A stretch of DNA of 56,869 bases from Ruminococcus sp. Phil11 (GCA_001940925.1 MSGZ01000038.1:1-56869); one strand, 5' to 3'; counted from the first letter of the stretch, positions 1 to 9,624 are shown. Made by a program: numbers and translations. Notes: generated by a model from the letters alone, not told the origin.

Positions 1-3000
1 GTAGTCGTTGCCTTCGCGGTCGTAGTTGCCGGAGCCGCAGTAGTCGTTGCCTTTGCGGTCGTAGTTGCCGGAGCCGCAGTTGTCGTTGCCTTTGCGGTGG
101 TCGTGGTGACCGGAGCCGTTGTGGTCGTAACCTTCGCGGTGGTTGTGGTGACCGGAGCCGTTGTGGTCGTGACCGGTGCGGTGGTCGTGGTAACCGGAGC
201 CGTTGTCGTGGTGACTGCCGGTGTCGTTGTTGCCTTTGCGGTGGTGGTGGTCGTTGCCTCAGTCGTCGTAGTCTCCGGAGCGGTGGTTGCTGTGGTGGCC
301 GTGGTCGTGACCTTCGCGTCATCGAACATGACGATCAGGTTCTCGCCCTCTGCGACGGTCTCGGTGCCGATCTTCGTCAGCTTGCCGTCCTCGATCACGA
401 AGGTGATGTTCGTTGCGACTTCGTAGCCGTCCGGAGCAACTTCCTCGTGCAGCACATACGTACCGTCAACGAGATTCTTGATGTCGGTCGGTGCCTTGCC
501 GGACGTCCACTCGAGCTTGGTGCCTTCGCCGGTCGTCAGGACTGCGCCCTCGCCCGGAACAACAGAGCCTGCCGGGAACGCGACTGCATTGCCGTCCTTG
601 TCGGTACCTGTCAGCTGCATCGTTGCACCCTCGAGCTCCTTGCTGTCGGCTGCATCCTGCTTAGAGATCTTGACGTCTGCAAGTGCCTTGTCGATCATCT
701 CGACGACAGTGCCCTCGGCGACTGCTTCGCCGTTGATCTTGACGATCTTGCTGTTCTCGATCTCGAACGTCATATCCTGCGCGACTGCAAAGCCGGTCGG
801 AGCCGTCTGCTCGTGCAGCGTGTAGGTGCCGTCCACGAGATTCAGAACATTCGTGGTTTCTGTGCCGGAGATCCATGCAAGCTTGTCGCCGCTGCCGTTC
901 ACGAGCTCTGCGCCCGCACCCAGCTCAACGGAGCCTGCCGGGAATGTAACTTTGTTGCCGTCCTTGTCGGTACCGGTCAGCGTCAGGGTCGCGCCCTCGA
1001 CCTCGCCGCCGAATGCGTCCTTCTTCGCGATCTTCACATCGCCCAGACGCTCGTCGATCATCGTGATTGCGTTGCCCTCGGTGTAGTCCTCGCCGTTCAC
1101 CTTGACGACCTTGCCGTTTTCAATGACAAAGGTCATGTCGTGGGAGACGAGATAGCCGTTCGGTGCCGCATCTTCGTGCAGCGTGTAGGTGCCGTCTGCA
1201 AGGTTCTTCACAGTCGTGCTGCCCTTGCCGGAGGTCCATTCCAGCTTTTCGCCGGAATCGGTCTTGACCTTTGCACCCTCGCCCGCGGTCACGGACTCGG
1301 CCGGGAAGATAATCGTATCGCCGGCGCTGTTCTTGCCGGTCAGCTGCAGGGTCGCACCCTCGACCTCTTTGCCGAACTGGTCAGCCTTCGAGATTTCGAC
1401 CTCGACGATCATCTCGTCGATCATCGTCACGACGGTGTCCTCAGAAACAGCCGCGCCGTTGATCTTCACAAGCTTGCCGTTCTCGATCTCAAAGGTCATA
1501 TCGCTGGAAACGAGATAGCCGTTCGGTGCCGCATCCTCATGCAGCGTGTACTTGCCGTCCGGCAGATTCTTGACGTCGGTCGGTGCCGTGCCGGACTTCC
1601 ACTCGAGCTTTTCGCCGCTGCCGGAGGTCACAACTGCGCCTTCGCCCGGCTTCAGGGAGCCCTCGGGGAATGTGATCTTGTTGCCTGCGCTGTCCTTGCC
1701 GGTCAGAATCAGGGTCGCACCCGCGACCTCTGCGCCGAACTGGTCAGCCTTGTTGATCTTGGTCTCTGCGAGCTTGTGGTCGATCACCGTGACAGTCGTT
1801 GTGCCCTCGGTGACAGCCTCGCCGTTGATCTCGGTCAGCTTGCCGCCCTCGATCTTGAACGTCATGTCATTCGAGACCGTATAGCCGTTCGGAGCCGCCT
1901 CCTCATGGAGCAGGTATTCGCCGTCCGGCAGATCCTTGATGTTGGTCGCGCCGGTGCCGGAGACCCATGCCAGCTTTTCGCCGGAGGTGCTGAGCGACGT
2001 TGCGCCCGCGCCGAGCTCCATGCAGCCCAGTGCAAATTCGATATTCTTGCCGCCGCTCTTGCCGGTCAGCTCCAGTGTTGCGCCCGGAACTTCCTCGCCG
2101 AACTGATCCTTCTTGCTGATCTGCGTTCTGACGATCTGGTCGTCGAACATCGTGACGGTGTCTGCACCTGCTTCAGTCTCGACACCGTTGATCATCTTCA
2201 GCTCGCCGTTCTTGATCTCAAAGGTGATATCCGTTGCGACATTGAAGCCGTCCGGTGCGGTGTCCTCATGCAGGGTGTAGGTGCCGTCCGGCAGATTCTT
2301 GACATTGGTCGGTGCCGTGCCGGATTTCCACTGCAGGGCCGTTCCGCTGCCGGATTCGACCGTCGCACCCGTGCCGGGCTCGACAGAACCCTCCGGGAAC
2401 ACAACCTTGACCGGATTATTGTCCGAATCAAGCTCACCGGTCACGCCGGTCAGTGTCAGAACTGCGCCCGGAAGCTCCTTATGGTTGGAAGCATCCTGCT
2501 TGGAGATCTTGACCTCTGCCTTTGCGATATCGGTCATCACGACGGTGCCTGCCGTTTCCGGTGCCTCGCCGTTGACTGTTTTGAGCTCGCCCTTTTCGAT
2601 CACAAATTCAATATCCGTTGCGACATTGAAGCCGTCCGGTGCCGTATCCTCATGCAGCTTGTAGGTGCCGTCCGGCAGATCGTGAACCTCAGTCGGTGCA
2701 CTGCCGGAGACCCACTGCAGCTTGGTGCCCTCTGCGGACTTGAGCTCTGCGCCGGTGCCGAGCGTGACGGAATCCTCCGTGAACGTGACATCATCGCCGC
2801 TCTTGTCCTTGCCGGTGAGCGTCAGGGTCGCGCCCTGCAGCTCCTGACTGTGAACGTCCTGCTTGGAGATCTTGACCTCGACGATCTTCTCGTCGATCAT
2901 CTGAACGGTCTTGCAGCCTTCCTCGACCGGAACGCCCATGACCGAATAAAGCTTGCCGCCCTTGATCTCAAAGGGCATATCCGACGCCTTGTTGTAGCCG

Positions 3001-6000
3001 TTCGGCGCGGACTCCTCGTGCAGCAGATAGCTGCCGTCCGGGAGATTCTTCACAAGGGTCGTCTTGCTGCCGGAGACCCACTCCAGCGTGGTGCCGTCTG
3101 CTGCGGTGTTCAGGACTGCGCCTTCGCCGAGCTGGACGTCAGCGGTCTTGAATACAACGTCATTGCCTCTGCTGTCCTTGCCGGTGAGCGTCAGGGTCGC
3201 ACCCTTGACCTCATCGCCGAACTGATCCGCCTTGGAGAACACAACATCGGTCAGGTCGGTATCGACCATGACGACCTTGCCTGCCTCGGCAGGCGCATTG
3301 CCGTCAACGGTCAAGAGCTCGCCTCTTTCGATCACAAAGACGATATCCGTCGCGACATTGTGACCGTCCGGTGCGGTGTCCTCATGCAGGGTATAGGTGC
3401 CGTCCGGCAGATTCGTCACGACAGTCGGTGCGGTGCCGGATTCCCACTGCAGGGAAGTGCCGCTGCCGGATTTGACCGTCGCGCCCTCGCCGGGCTTCAC
3501 GGAACCGTCAGCAAAGCTGATCGCTGCGCCGGTGCTGTCCTTGCCGGTCAGGGTCAGGAGTGCGCCCGGCAGCTCTGCGCTGTGGACGTCCTGCTTGGAG
3601 ATCTCGACCTCGACGATCTTCTCGTCGGTCATCTGAACCGTGATCTGACCTTCCTCGACCGGGTTGCCGTCGATCGCAGTCAGCTTGCCGTTCCTGATCG
3701 TGAAGGGGATGTCAGTTGCCTTCACATAGCCGTTCGGTGCTGCTTCCTCATGGAGCATGTAGTCGCCGTCCGGCAGATTCTTAATGTTGGTAGAGGTGCT
3801 GCCGGAGGTCCACTCCAGCTTGGTGCTGTCGGCATTTGCGCCGAGTGCCGCGTCCTCGCCGAGCTCGACATTCGCGGTGTCAAACGTCACGGGGATTCTG
3901 TTGCCGTCCACGTCCGTCTTGTCGGTCAGACCGGTCAGCTCCATCTTTGCGCCCTTGACCTCTGTGCCGAACTGGTCGGCCTTGGAGAACACGAGATTTG
4001 CGAGCGTCGTGTTGTTCATGACAACGGTATTGGTGCCCGTCACGCTCTTGTCGCCGATCTGGGTAATCTCTGCATTGTCAATGACGAATGTGATATCAGT
4101 TGCAAGGGAGTAGCCGTTCGGTGCGGCCTCCTCATGCAGGGTGTACGTGCCGTCCGGAATGTGCTTGATCGTGGTCGGCGTCTTGCCGGAGACCCACTGT
4201 GCCATAGCATCACCGTCGCCGGACTTCACCTCTGCCTCTTCGCCCTTTTCGATCTGGTCGAGCGTAAAGGTGACCGCATTGCCCTTCTTGTCGGTACCGG
4301 TCAGCGTCAGGGTCGCGCCCTGCAGCTCCTGCTCGTCCACGCCCGTCTTGGAGATCTCGACAGTCGCGAGCTCCTTGTCGGTCATGACGACCGGTTCGTC
4401 CTCAGTCAGTTCTCTCGAGCCGATCTTCACGAGCTTGCCCTTTTCGATCGTAAACTCGATATCGGTTGCCGTGTGGTAGCCGATCGGAGCAGTGTCCTCA
4501 TGGAGCGTGTAGATACCGTCCGGCAGACCCTTGACGGTCGTCGGTGCGGAACCGGACGTCCACTTGACTGCGTCAGCCGTGATGCTGCCCGCTTCTGCAT
4601 CCGCCGCAAGCTCCAGCTCGACCTTGCTCAGATCCATTGCGCAGTTTCTGACCGTGAGCGTCAGCTCTGCACCCTTCAGCTCTTCGCCGCCGAGTTTCTG
4701 CTTGGAGATGACAACGTCCTTCAGCGGAGCATCTTCCATTATAATAGTATTGGAGTCCGAAGTAACCTCTGTGTCACCGATCCTGACGATCTTCTGATCT
4801 CTGATCTCGAAGGTGACCTTCGTGGTGATGTTGTAGCCATCCGGTGCCGCGGTCTCTTCCAGTGTGTAGATACCGTCAGGCATGTTCTTGACCTTGGTCG
4901 GTGTCGTACCGGAAACCCACGAAACCGTTGTGCCGTGATCCGTGACCGGCTGTGCGCCTTCACCGAGCTCAAGCACGGACTGCGATGCGCCGAAGCCCAT
5001 TGCGGTCAGATTGATGGCCTCGCCGTTTGTCTTGATGCCGCTCAGCGTGAGCGTTGCACCTGCAAGCTCGCCGCCCAGCACGCTCTGCTTCGAGAAATCG
5101 ACCGAAGTCGACCGGACATCACGGAAGCTGTTTGTGACTCTGATTGTTCCGTCTCCGCCGCTGAGAGGATTGCCCTCATAGGAATCGACAAACTGCATCA
5201 TCGCACCCATGCCGGTGCCCTTGATCTTGTCTTCCTTAATATAATAGTACCAGAGGTTTCCGTTGGAATCGGTCTTGTCGAGCTTCTCAAAGACGCCCTT
5301 CCAGTCCGTTCCTTCGGAGACAGTGATCTGGCCGACATACTCGACCGCATCCAGATCCTCCTGCGCATCCTTGGAGGGATCATAGCCGTTCACGATGTCA
5401 TTCGCCAGCTTGATGTAGTCCTTCTGCAGCTTGTCCATATCCATGAAGTCTGCGCCGCAGTGGAGGAACTTGTACTCATTATTCTGTCCGTCGAGTTGCA
5501 GCATGAAATCAGGATCCGCACCCGCTGAGGAAGGTGTGCTGTTGTATCCGCCCAGCTGGAACCCGTTGGTTGCCTTATTATACGGATATGTCAGTTTGTT
5601 CACGGCCTGGCCGTCCGCATCGGTTCCCCAGCGTGCAAGATACATGTTTTCCGGATAGATCAGCGTCTCCTGCTGAAGTTCAAACAGATCATAAGGCGCA
5701 CCGTAGGAACCGCTCACAACGTCAATCTTGTCCGTAACGACAGATACGATCTTCTTGTTGCCCACGTTCGGGCCGAGCGGAGAACCGACGTATACCTCCA
5801 TATTGCGGCAGGCGACGTTTCCGTTGAAGTGCGTGCAGTGCCTGAACGTACCGAACGCCGTTACGCCGAAATTGCCTGCCACGCCGAGCGGGCCGCCGGT
5901 ATACCACTGGCTGTCCTCGTACTTGCCCTGTGTGATCGGCATCCCGTCTGCACCGTACTTCACGGCATTCGGCCCGGCAGGACCCTCCGTCTGTACGCCG

Positions 6001-6746
6001 TAGGTCTTTGCCTTTTCTTCACAGGTCTTGGGATCAAGCTCAGACGATCTCGATCTGTAAAGCTTGAATGTGACGCTTTCCGGAAGCGCCATCGTCATCG
6101 CGCCGACCGCCCAGTTCTTCTCACCGGTGATGTTGATCTGCTCCGCGACCTTTTCGTCAAGCTGTGCGCCGAGGAACTCCGCCTTATGGAACTCCTGACG
6201 TCCCTCAAAGTTTTCGCAGATGACGGTACCGTCGATGTTGCCTGCCGCATTGACGGTTGCCTTCGGCGCAAGGATCGAGCCGTAGAAACCGCCGCCGCCC
6301 ATATTGATCGTGCCTTCAAATGCGCCGTCGCTCTTGGACGAATCATAGAACGTCCACAGCACGTTCGTGCCGACCATCGCCGAGCTTTCGCCCCATGAAT
6401 CATGACCCACAGGATTCTTGACACTCGGCAGAACGAACTCGTCATAGCCGGCCATATCAATGTTGATGTAAAGCACCTGGCTGCCGTCAAAGCCGTCCGC
6501 AGGGCGCTGCACGTTCTCATACTCCACATCGTTGAGCCGGCTGCCGTATTCGGTCATAAAATAGCTGGGGTCAACATTCCAGTGCGTTGTTCCGGATTCA
6601 GGCAGGTGAATGGTACCCTTCTGATTATCCTTCGTATAGGAAAATTCGTCGGCCGAAACCGCGATGTTGCTCAGCGGAATCGCGCTCAAACCGACTACTG
6701 CCGCGGCCCCAAGCGTCAGCAGCCGGTCCTTTATGCTCTTAGCCAT
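1..6746 (-). CDS. Giant secreted adhesin: choice-of-anchor-A domain, Cna-B/SpaA repeats, Thr-rich stalk (3' end beyond window)
   Basis: The reading frame is open for 2,248 codons from ATG 6746 (Shine-Dalgarno GAGGAGG at 6758-6766) and leaves the window at its left edge. A signal peptide occupies residues 1-32, with an AVSA-type cleavage site. Residues about 60-190 look like a choice-of-anchor-A (CAA) domain, with the GGFYGSILAP and GTVICENF segments. A Cna-B-like domain begins near residue 205 but is interrupted by a ~240-residue segment with a second CAA-like stretch (NFGVTAFGTF). Thirteen SpaA/Cna-B repeats of ~123 residues follow (about residues 543-2143, bases 5120-320), each with the signature SK...ELxGA.LxLTG, the LHE-AP motif and a final VxMxD strand. 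A TTTT/APV stalk fills bases 1-318. It is probably a cell-wall adhesin or pilin-like stalk; a sortase motif, if present, lies outside the window. Confidence 0.9.
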   Translation of the reverse strand, partial: MAKSIKDRLLTLGAAAVVGLSAIPLSNIAVSADEFSYTKDNQKGTIHLPESGTTHWNVDPSYFMTEYGSRLNDVEYENVQRPADGFDGSQVLYINIDMAGYDEFVLPSVKNPVGHDSWGESSAMVGTNVLWTFYDSSKSDGAFEGTINMGGGGFYGSILAPKATVNAAGNIDGTVICENFEGRQEFHKAEFLGAQLDEKVAEQINITGEKNWAVGAMTMALPESVTFKLYRSRSSELDPKTCEEKAKTYGVQTEGPAGPNAVKYGADGMPITQGKYEDSQWYTGGPLGVAGNFGVTAFGTFRHCTHFNGNVACRNMEVYVGSPLGPNVGNKKIVSVVTDKIDVVSGSYGAPYDLFELQQETLIYPENMYLARWGTDADGQAVNKLTYPYNKATNGFQLGGYNSTPSSAGADPDFMLQLDGQNNEYKFLHCGADFMDMDKLQKDYIKLANDIVNGYDPSKDAQEDLDAVEYVGQITVSEGTDWKGVFEKLDKTDSNGNLWYYYIKEDKIKGTGMGAMMQFVDSYEGNPLSGGDGTIRVTNSFRDVRSTSVDFSKQSVLGGELAGATLTLSGIKTNGEAINLTAMGFGASQSVLELGEGAQPVTDHGTTVSWVSGTTPTKVKNMPDGIYTLEETAAPDGYNITTKVTFEIRDQKIVRIGDTEVTSDSNTIIMEDAPLKDVVISKQKLGGEELKGAELTLTVRNCAMDLSKVELELAADAEAGSITADAVKWTSGSAPTTVKGLPDGIYTLHEDTAPIGYHTATDIEFTIEKGKLVKIGSRELTEDEPVVMTDKELATVEISKTGVDEQELQGATLTLTGTDKKGNAVTFTLDQIEKGEEAEVKSGDGDAMAQWVSGKTPTTIKHIPDGTYTLHEEAAPNGYSLATDITFVIDNAEITQIGDKSVTGTNTVVMNNTTLANLVFSKADQFGTEVKGAKMELTGLTDKTDVDGNRIPVTFDTANVELGEDAALGANADSTKLEWTSGSTSTNIKNLPDGDYMLHEEAAPNGYVKATDIPFTIRNGKLTAIDGNPVEEGQITVQMTDEKIVEVEISKQDVHSAELPGALLTLTGKDSTGAAISFADGSVKPGEGATVKSGSGTSLQWESGTAPTVVTNLPDGTYTLHEDTAPDGHNVATDIVFVIERGELLTVDGNAPAEAGKVVMVDTDLTDVVFSKADQFGDEVKGATLTLTGKDSRGNDVVFKTADVQLGEGAVLNTAADGTTLEWVSGSKTTLVKNLPDGSYLLHEESAPNGYNKASDMPFEIKGGKLYSVMGVPVEEGCKTVQMIDEKIVEVKISKQDVHSQELQGATLTLTGKDKSGDDVTFTEDSVTLGTGAELKSAEGTKLQWVSGSAPTEVHDLPDGTYKLHEDTAPDGFNVATDIEFVIEKGELKTVNGEAPETAGTVVMTDIAKAEVKISKQDASNHKELPGAVLTLTGVTGELDSDNNPVKVVFPEGSVEPGTGATVESGSGTALQWKSGTAPTNVKNLPDGTYTLHEDTAPDGFNVATDITFEIKNGELKMINGVETEAGADTVTMFDDQIVRTQISKKDQFGEEVPGATLELTGKSGGKNIEFALGCMELGAGATSLSTSGEKLAWVSGTGATNIKDLPDGEYLLHEEAAPNGYTVSNDMTFKIEGGKLTEINGEAVTEGTTTVTVIDHKLAETKINKADQFGAEVAGATLILTGKDSAGNKITFPEGSLKPGEGAVVTSGSGEKLEWKSGTAPTDVKNLPDGKYTLHEDAAPNGYLVSSDMTFEIENGKLVKINGAAVSEDTVVTMIDEMIVEVEISKADQFGKEVEGATLQLTGKNSAGDTIIFPAESVTAGEGAKVKTDSGEKLEWTSGKGSTTVKNLADGTYTLHEDAAPNGYLVSHDMTFVIENGKVVKVNGEDYTEGNAITMIDERLGDVKIAKKDAFGGEVEGATLTLTGTDKDGNKVTFPAGSVELGAGAELVNGSGDKLAWISGTETTNVLNLVDGTYTLHEQTAPTGFAVAQDMTFEIENSKIVKINGEAVAEGTVVEMIDKALADVKISKQDAADSKELEGATMQLTGTDKDGNAVAFPAGSVVPGEGAVLTTGEGTKLEWTSGKAPTDIKNLVDGTYVLHEEVAPDGYEVATNITFVIEDGKLTKIGTETVAEGENLIVMFDDAKVTTTATTATTAPETTTTEATTTTTAKATTTPAVTTTTAPVTTTTAPVTTTTAPVTTTTAKVTTTTAPVTTTTAKATTTAAPATTTAKATTTAAPATTTAKATT

Positions 6747-7070
6747 GATGTTGAATACTCCTCCTCACATACTTCTCATTTGATCCGGCAGTGTTCCCGC
6801 ATCTGCCGTCCCCTGTTCAGCCGGTGCATAGCCGGCTGTCTCTCCCCGAACGGCACGGCCGCTTCGCTGCGGCTGTCCCGTTCCCTGCGGACGCATTCCG
6901 AACGCACCGCACAGCTGCGCCCTTCCGGCTGTGCGGCAGCCCGTCACGGCGGGCGGATCCTTACGACGGACCGCGAATAGACATTTCTCTCAACATTTTC
7001 TCGTAATCCCTCCCTATTTTTAGACAGACTGTATTATTTTTACGTACAAATCGGGTACAGCTGTCTATTC
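6747..7070 (-). promoter_or_regulatory. Long structured 5' leader of the adhesin gene
   Basis: About 320 nt separate the predicted transcription start (~7070) from the adhesin ATG. At its 5' end, TAGACAGCTGTA pairs with TACAGTCTGTCTA (7021-7033 with 7056-7067). Downstream are several GC-rich stems, including CCGCACAGC with GCTGTGCGG, GCCGC-AGCGAA-GCGGC, and AGCCGG with CCGGCT. None matches a riboswitch class I can recognise. An attenuation or RNA-stability role is inference. Confidence 0.5.
6961..6996 (-). CDS. Possible leader mini-ORF (11 codons) in the adhesin 5' UTR
   Basis: Inside the ~320-nt adhesin leader, an ATG at 6996 opens an 11-codon frame, MLREMSIRGPS, ending in TAA. A GGGAGGG sequence about 12 nt upstream could serve as ribosome binding site. 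GC-rich hairpins follow directly, between this frame and the adhesin start. The arrangement resembles attenuator leader peptides, but the peptide has no run of one amino acid that would identify a signal. It may be fortuitous. Confidence 0.3.
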   Translation of the reverse strand: MLREMSIRGPS

Positions 7071-7076
7071 TATTAT

Positions 7077-7105
7077 ATTATACTGCAAACGCGGTAAAAA
7101 GTCAA
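7077..7105 (-). promoter_or_regulatory. Sigma-A promoter of the adhesin
   Basis: On the minus strand, TTGACT (7100-7105) and TATAAT (7077-7082) are separated by exactly 17 bp. This near-consensus promoter places the transcript start near 7070. Confidence 0.8.
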
Positions 7106-7109
7106 CCTT

Positions 7110-7485
7110 TTTTCAGAAAATAAGCCAAAATCCGGTATATAGAGCACGAACAAGCCAAAAACGCGTTCCGTTTCCGGCGATTTGTACACAACAGATTCAA
7201 CGTATAGGCGTTTTGCGAGCATCTGCTTCATTTTCGATTGTTTTTGAAATGAAATTTTGTTGCGGAAGCTTGTGCTTTTCAATTTTACGTATTCCGGCAA
7301 CATAATTATACATATCGTATTTAAATTTGACATATCCTATAATTTTTGTTTCGATTCCGGCCTGTTTCTGTATTAAAAGCATTTTCAGACTTTGATTTGC
7401 CGCGTTAAAGCTTTGCTGTTTTAGCCTGTCAGTAGAATTTTGTTGACCGCAGATCAGGTTTTCCGCACGATTCTTCATATTTTTC
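7110..7485. other. AT-rich divergent intergenic region without a convincing gene
   Basis: This stretch is clearly more AT-rich than its surroundings. Overlapping minus-strand open frames of about 86 and 110 codons exist, but they have no good ribosome binding site, overlap the flanking promoters and resemble no family I know. I treat it as non-coding regulatory DNA between the adhesin and beta-galactosidase promoters. Confidence 0.5.
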
Positions 7486-7514
7486 TTGACTGTATCCCGA
7501 TTATCGGTTATAAT
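7486..7514 (+). promoter_or_regulatory. Sigma-A promoter of the GH42 gene
   Basis: TTGACT (7486-7491) and TATAAT (7509-7514) have a 17-bp spacer. Transcription should start near 7521, giving a ~33-nt leader with the AAAGGAGG site before ATG 7554. Confidence 0.8.
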
Positions 7515-7553
7515 AACATTAACTGTCAATTATCTGAAAAGGAGGCGTCCCTC

Positions 7554-9611
7554 ATGCAGACCGCGACCCCGTATCCGCACATTCTCCACGGCTGTGACTA
7601 CAACCCGGAGCAGTGGCTCGACCGCCCGGACATCCTCTCGCAGGACATCCTGCAGATGCAGCAGGCCGGCATCAACTGCGTGTCGCTCGGTATTTTTGCA
7701 TGGGCGGCACTGGAACCGGCGGAGGGCGATTACCGTCTTGACTGGCTCGCTGAGATCATTGACGCGCTCTATGCAAACGGCATCCGCACCGTGCTGGCGA
7801 CGCCTTCCGGCGCAAAGCCCCGGTGGCTCGCCGCGAAATATCCGGAGGTGCGGCGCGTCCGGGCAGACCGCGTCCGGGAGCTGCCGGGCGGACGGCACAA
7901 TCACTGCTATACCTCGCCCGTTTACCGCGAAAAGGTGCGGGCGGTCAATACGAAGCTGGCGGAACGCTTTGCGCATCATCCCGCCGTCATCCTCTGGCAT
8001 GTCAGCAATGAGATTCAGGGGGCGTGTCACTGCGAACTCTGTCAGGCAGCATTCCGCGAATGGCTCAAATCGCGCTACGGCTCCCTTGACGCGCTGAACG
8101 CGGCATGGTGGACGGCGTTCTGGTCGCATACCTACACGGACTGGGAGCAGATCGAATCGCCCTCGCCGATCGGGGAAACGGGCATCCACGGGCTGAACCT
8201 TGATTGGAAGCGCTTTTGCTCCGCGCAGACGCGCAGCTTCCTCGAAAACGAGATCGCGCCGCTGAAGGCGGAGAACCCGCTGATCCCGGTCACGACGAAT
8301 TTCATGCAGTTCTATGACGGCATCGGGTATCCCGAACTGGCGAAATCGCTGGACATCGTCTCATGGGACTGCTATCCGGCATGGCACAGCAGTGCTGACG
8401 GCGACGAATCCGAACAGGCTTATCCCGCGGACGCTTACTCCGACCTCTGCCGCTCGATGCTCGGCAAGCCGTTCCTGCTCATGGAGAACACGCCGTCCAA
8501 TACGAACTGGCAGGCGGTCTGCCGGCCGAAAACATGGGGATTCCACCGTCTGACCGCCGTTTCCGCACTGGCACACGGCGCAGATTCGATCCAGTATTTT
8601 CAGTGGCGGCAGAGCCGGGGCGGCTGCGAAAAGCTGCACGGTGCCGTCATGACACATGCAAACCGAACGGATACCCGCGTATTTCAGGAGGTCAGCGAGC
8701 TGGGACGCACGCTGCAGAAGCTCGATGCGCTCTGCGGTGCGCGGACAAACGCCCGCATCGCGATTTTGTATGATACGGAAAGTCACTGGGCGGTCAATGA
8801 CGCGCAGGGGCCGCGGAACGACGGCATCGGCGACACCGGGCTGATGCTGCGGTTCTACAAGGCATTCTGGAAAACCGGCTATGCGGTTGACATTGTGAAC
8901 GCGGAAGCCGATTTTTCCGGCTATCATCTGCTCTGCGTGCCGATGCTTTACATGCTGCGCGGCGATACCGCAAAGCGCATCTGCGATTACGCAAGATCCG
9001 GCGGCACGGTCGTCCTGACGATGCACACCGGCATTGCGGACGAACACGACCTCTGCTTCACGGGCGATACGCCGGGCGGGGGACTTGCCGAGCTGGCGGG
9101 CATCCGCTTCCTCGAATCCGACCCGCTTTATGACGGTCAGCATGAGACCATGCATATCGTGAAGGCACCGTTCCCGCTTGCGGAAAGCTACCGTCTGGAA
9201 AAGCTCTGCGAGCGCATCGCACCGGCCGGCGCGGAGGTGCTGGGCGTCTACGACACGGGCAATCCCTGTATGCCGGACGACCTGCCCTGTCTGACGCGCC
9301 ATGCCTGCGGCCGCGGCACCGCGTATTATCTCGCGGGCTTTGCGGAGGACCGCTTCTTCTCCGATTTTCTGCCGGAGCTGGCAGAGCGTCTCGGCGTGCA
9401 TCCGGTGCTCGATACGACCTTCCCGCACGGCGTTGCGGCTGCGGCGCGGCAGGGGAGAGACGGCACCGAATTCCTGTTCGTGATGAACTGGACAAGAGAG
9501 CAGAAATCCGTCACGCTGCCTTACGCGCTCAAGGATTACGAGACCGGCAAGATCTATCAGAGCAAGCTGCCGCTTTCGCCCTACGGTGCAAAGATCCTTG
9601 TGCGGGCGTGA
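7554..9611 (+). CDS. GH42 family beta-galactosidase
   Basis: A 685-residue cytoplasmic glycoside hydrolase of family 42, which removes beta-linked galactose from oligosaccharides. The N-terminal HGCDYNPEQW segment is typical of the family barrel. The likely acid/base is Glu153 in HVSNE and the likely nucleophile Glu311 in LLMENTPS. A trimerisation-type domain (TARIAILYDTESHWAV) and a short beta domain follow, so the length is normal. ATG 7554 is chosen for its AAAGGAGG site; an in-frame start at 7440 would lie upstream of the promoter. No signal peptide is visible, so imported sugars are the likely substrate. It has its own promoter. Small genes follow that are not obviously sugar-related. 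Confidence 0.93.
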   Translation: MQTATPYPHILHGCDYNPEQWLDRPDILSQDILQMQQAGINCVSLGIFAWAALEPAEGDYRLDWLAEIIDALYANGIRTVLATPSGAKPRWLAAKYPEVRRVRADRVRELPGGRHNHCYTSPVYREKVRAVNTKLAERFAHHPAVILWHVSNEIQGACHCELCQAAFREWLKSRYGSLDALNAAWWTAFWSHTYTDWEQIESPSPIGETGIHGLNLDWKRFCSAQTRSFLENEIAPLKAENPLIPVTTNFMQFYDGIGYPELAKSLDIVSWDCYPAWHSSADGDESEQAYPADAYSDLCRSMLGKPFLLMENTPSNTNWQAVCRPKTWGFHRLTAVSALAHGADSIQYFQWRQSRGGCEKLHGAVMTHANRTDTRVFQEVSELGRTLQKLDALCGARTNARIAILYDTESHWAVNDAQGPRNDGIGDTGLMLRFYKAFWKTGYAVDIVNAEADFSGYHLLCVPMLYMLRGDTAKRICDYARSGGTVVLTMHTGIADEHDLCFTGDTPGGGLAELAGIRFLESDPLYDGQHETMHIVKAPFPLAESYRLEKLCERIAPAGAEVLGVYDTGNPCMPDDLPCLTRHACGRGTAYYLAGFAEDRFFSDFLPELAERLGVHPVLDTTFPHGVAAAARQGRDGTEFLFVMNWTREQKSVTLPYALKDYETGKIYQSKLPLSPYGAKILVRA

Positions 9612-9624
9612 TGCGTTCATTTGC

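Noticed and set aside
1..320. Short tandem repeats resembling a microsatellite or CRISPR-like array
   Set aside because: They are in-frame codons for the Thr/Ala/Pro/Val stalk of the adhesin, without the constant repeat and unique spacer lengths of a CRISPR array.
447..5528. A 1,693-codon open frame on the plus strand
   Set aside because: It is antisense to the adhesin repeats. Its length comes from the repeated, GC-biased coding of the minus strand; it shows no protein-family motif and no ribosome site.
7197..7529. Minus-strand open frame of 110 codons in the AT-rich gap
   Set aside because: It overlaps the GH42 promoter, lacks a ribosome site and resembles no protein; low GC alone explains the composition.
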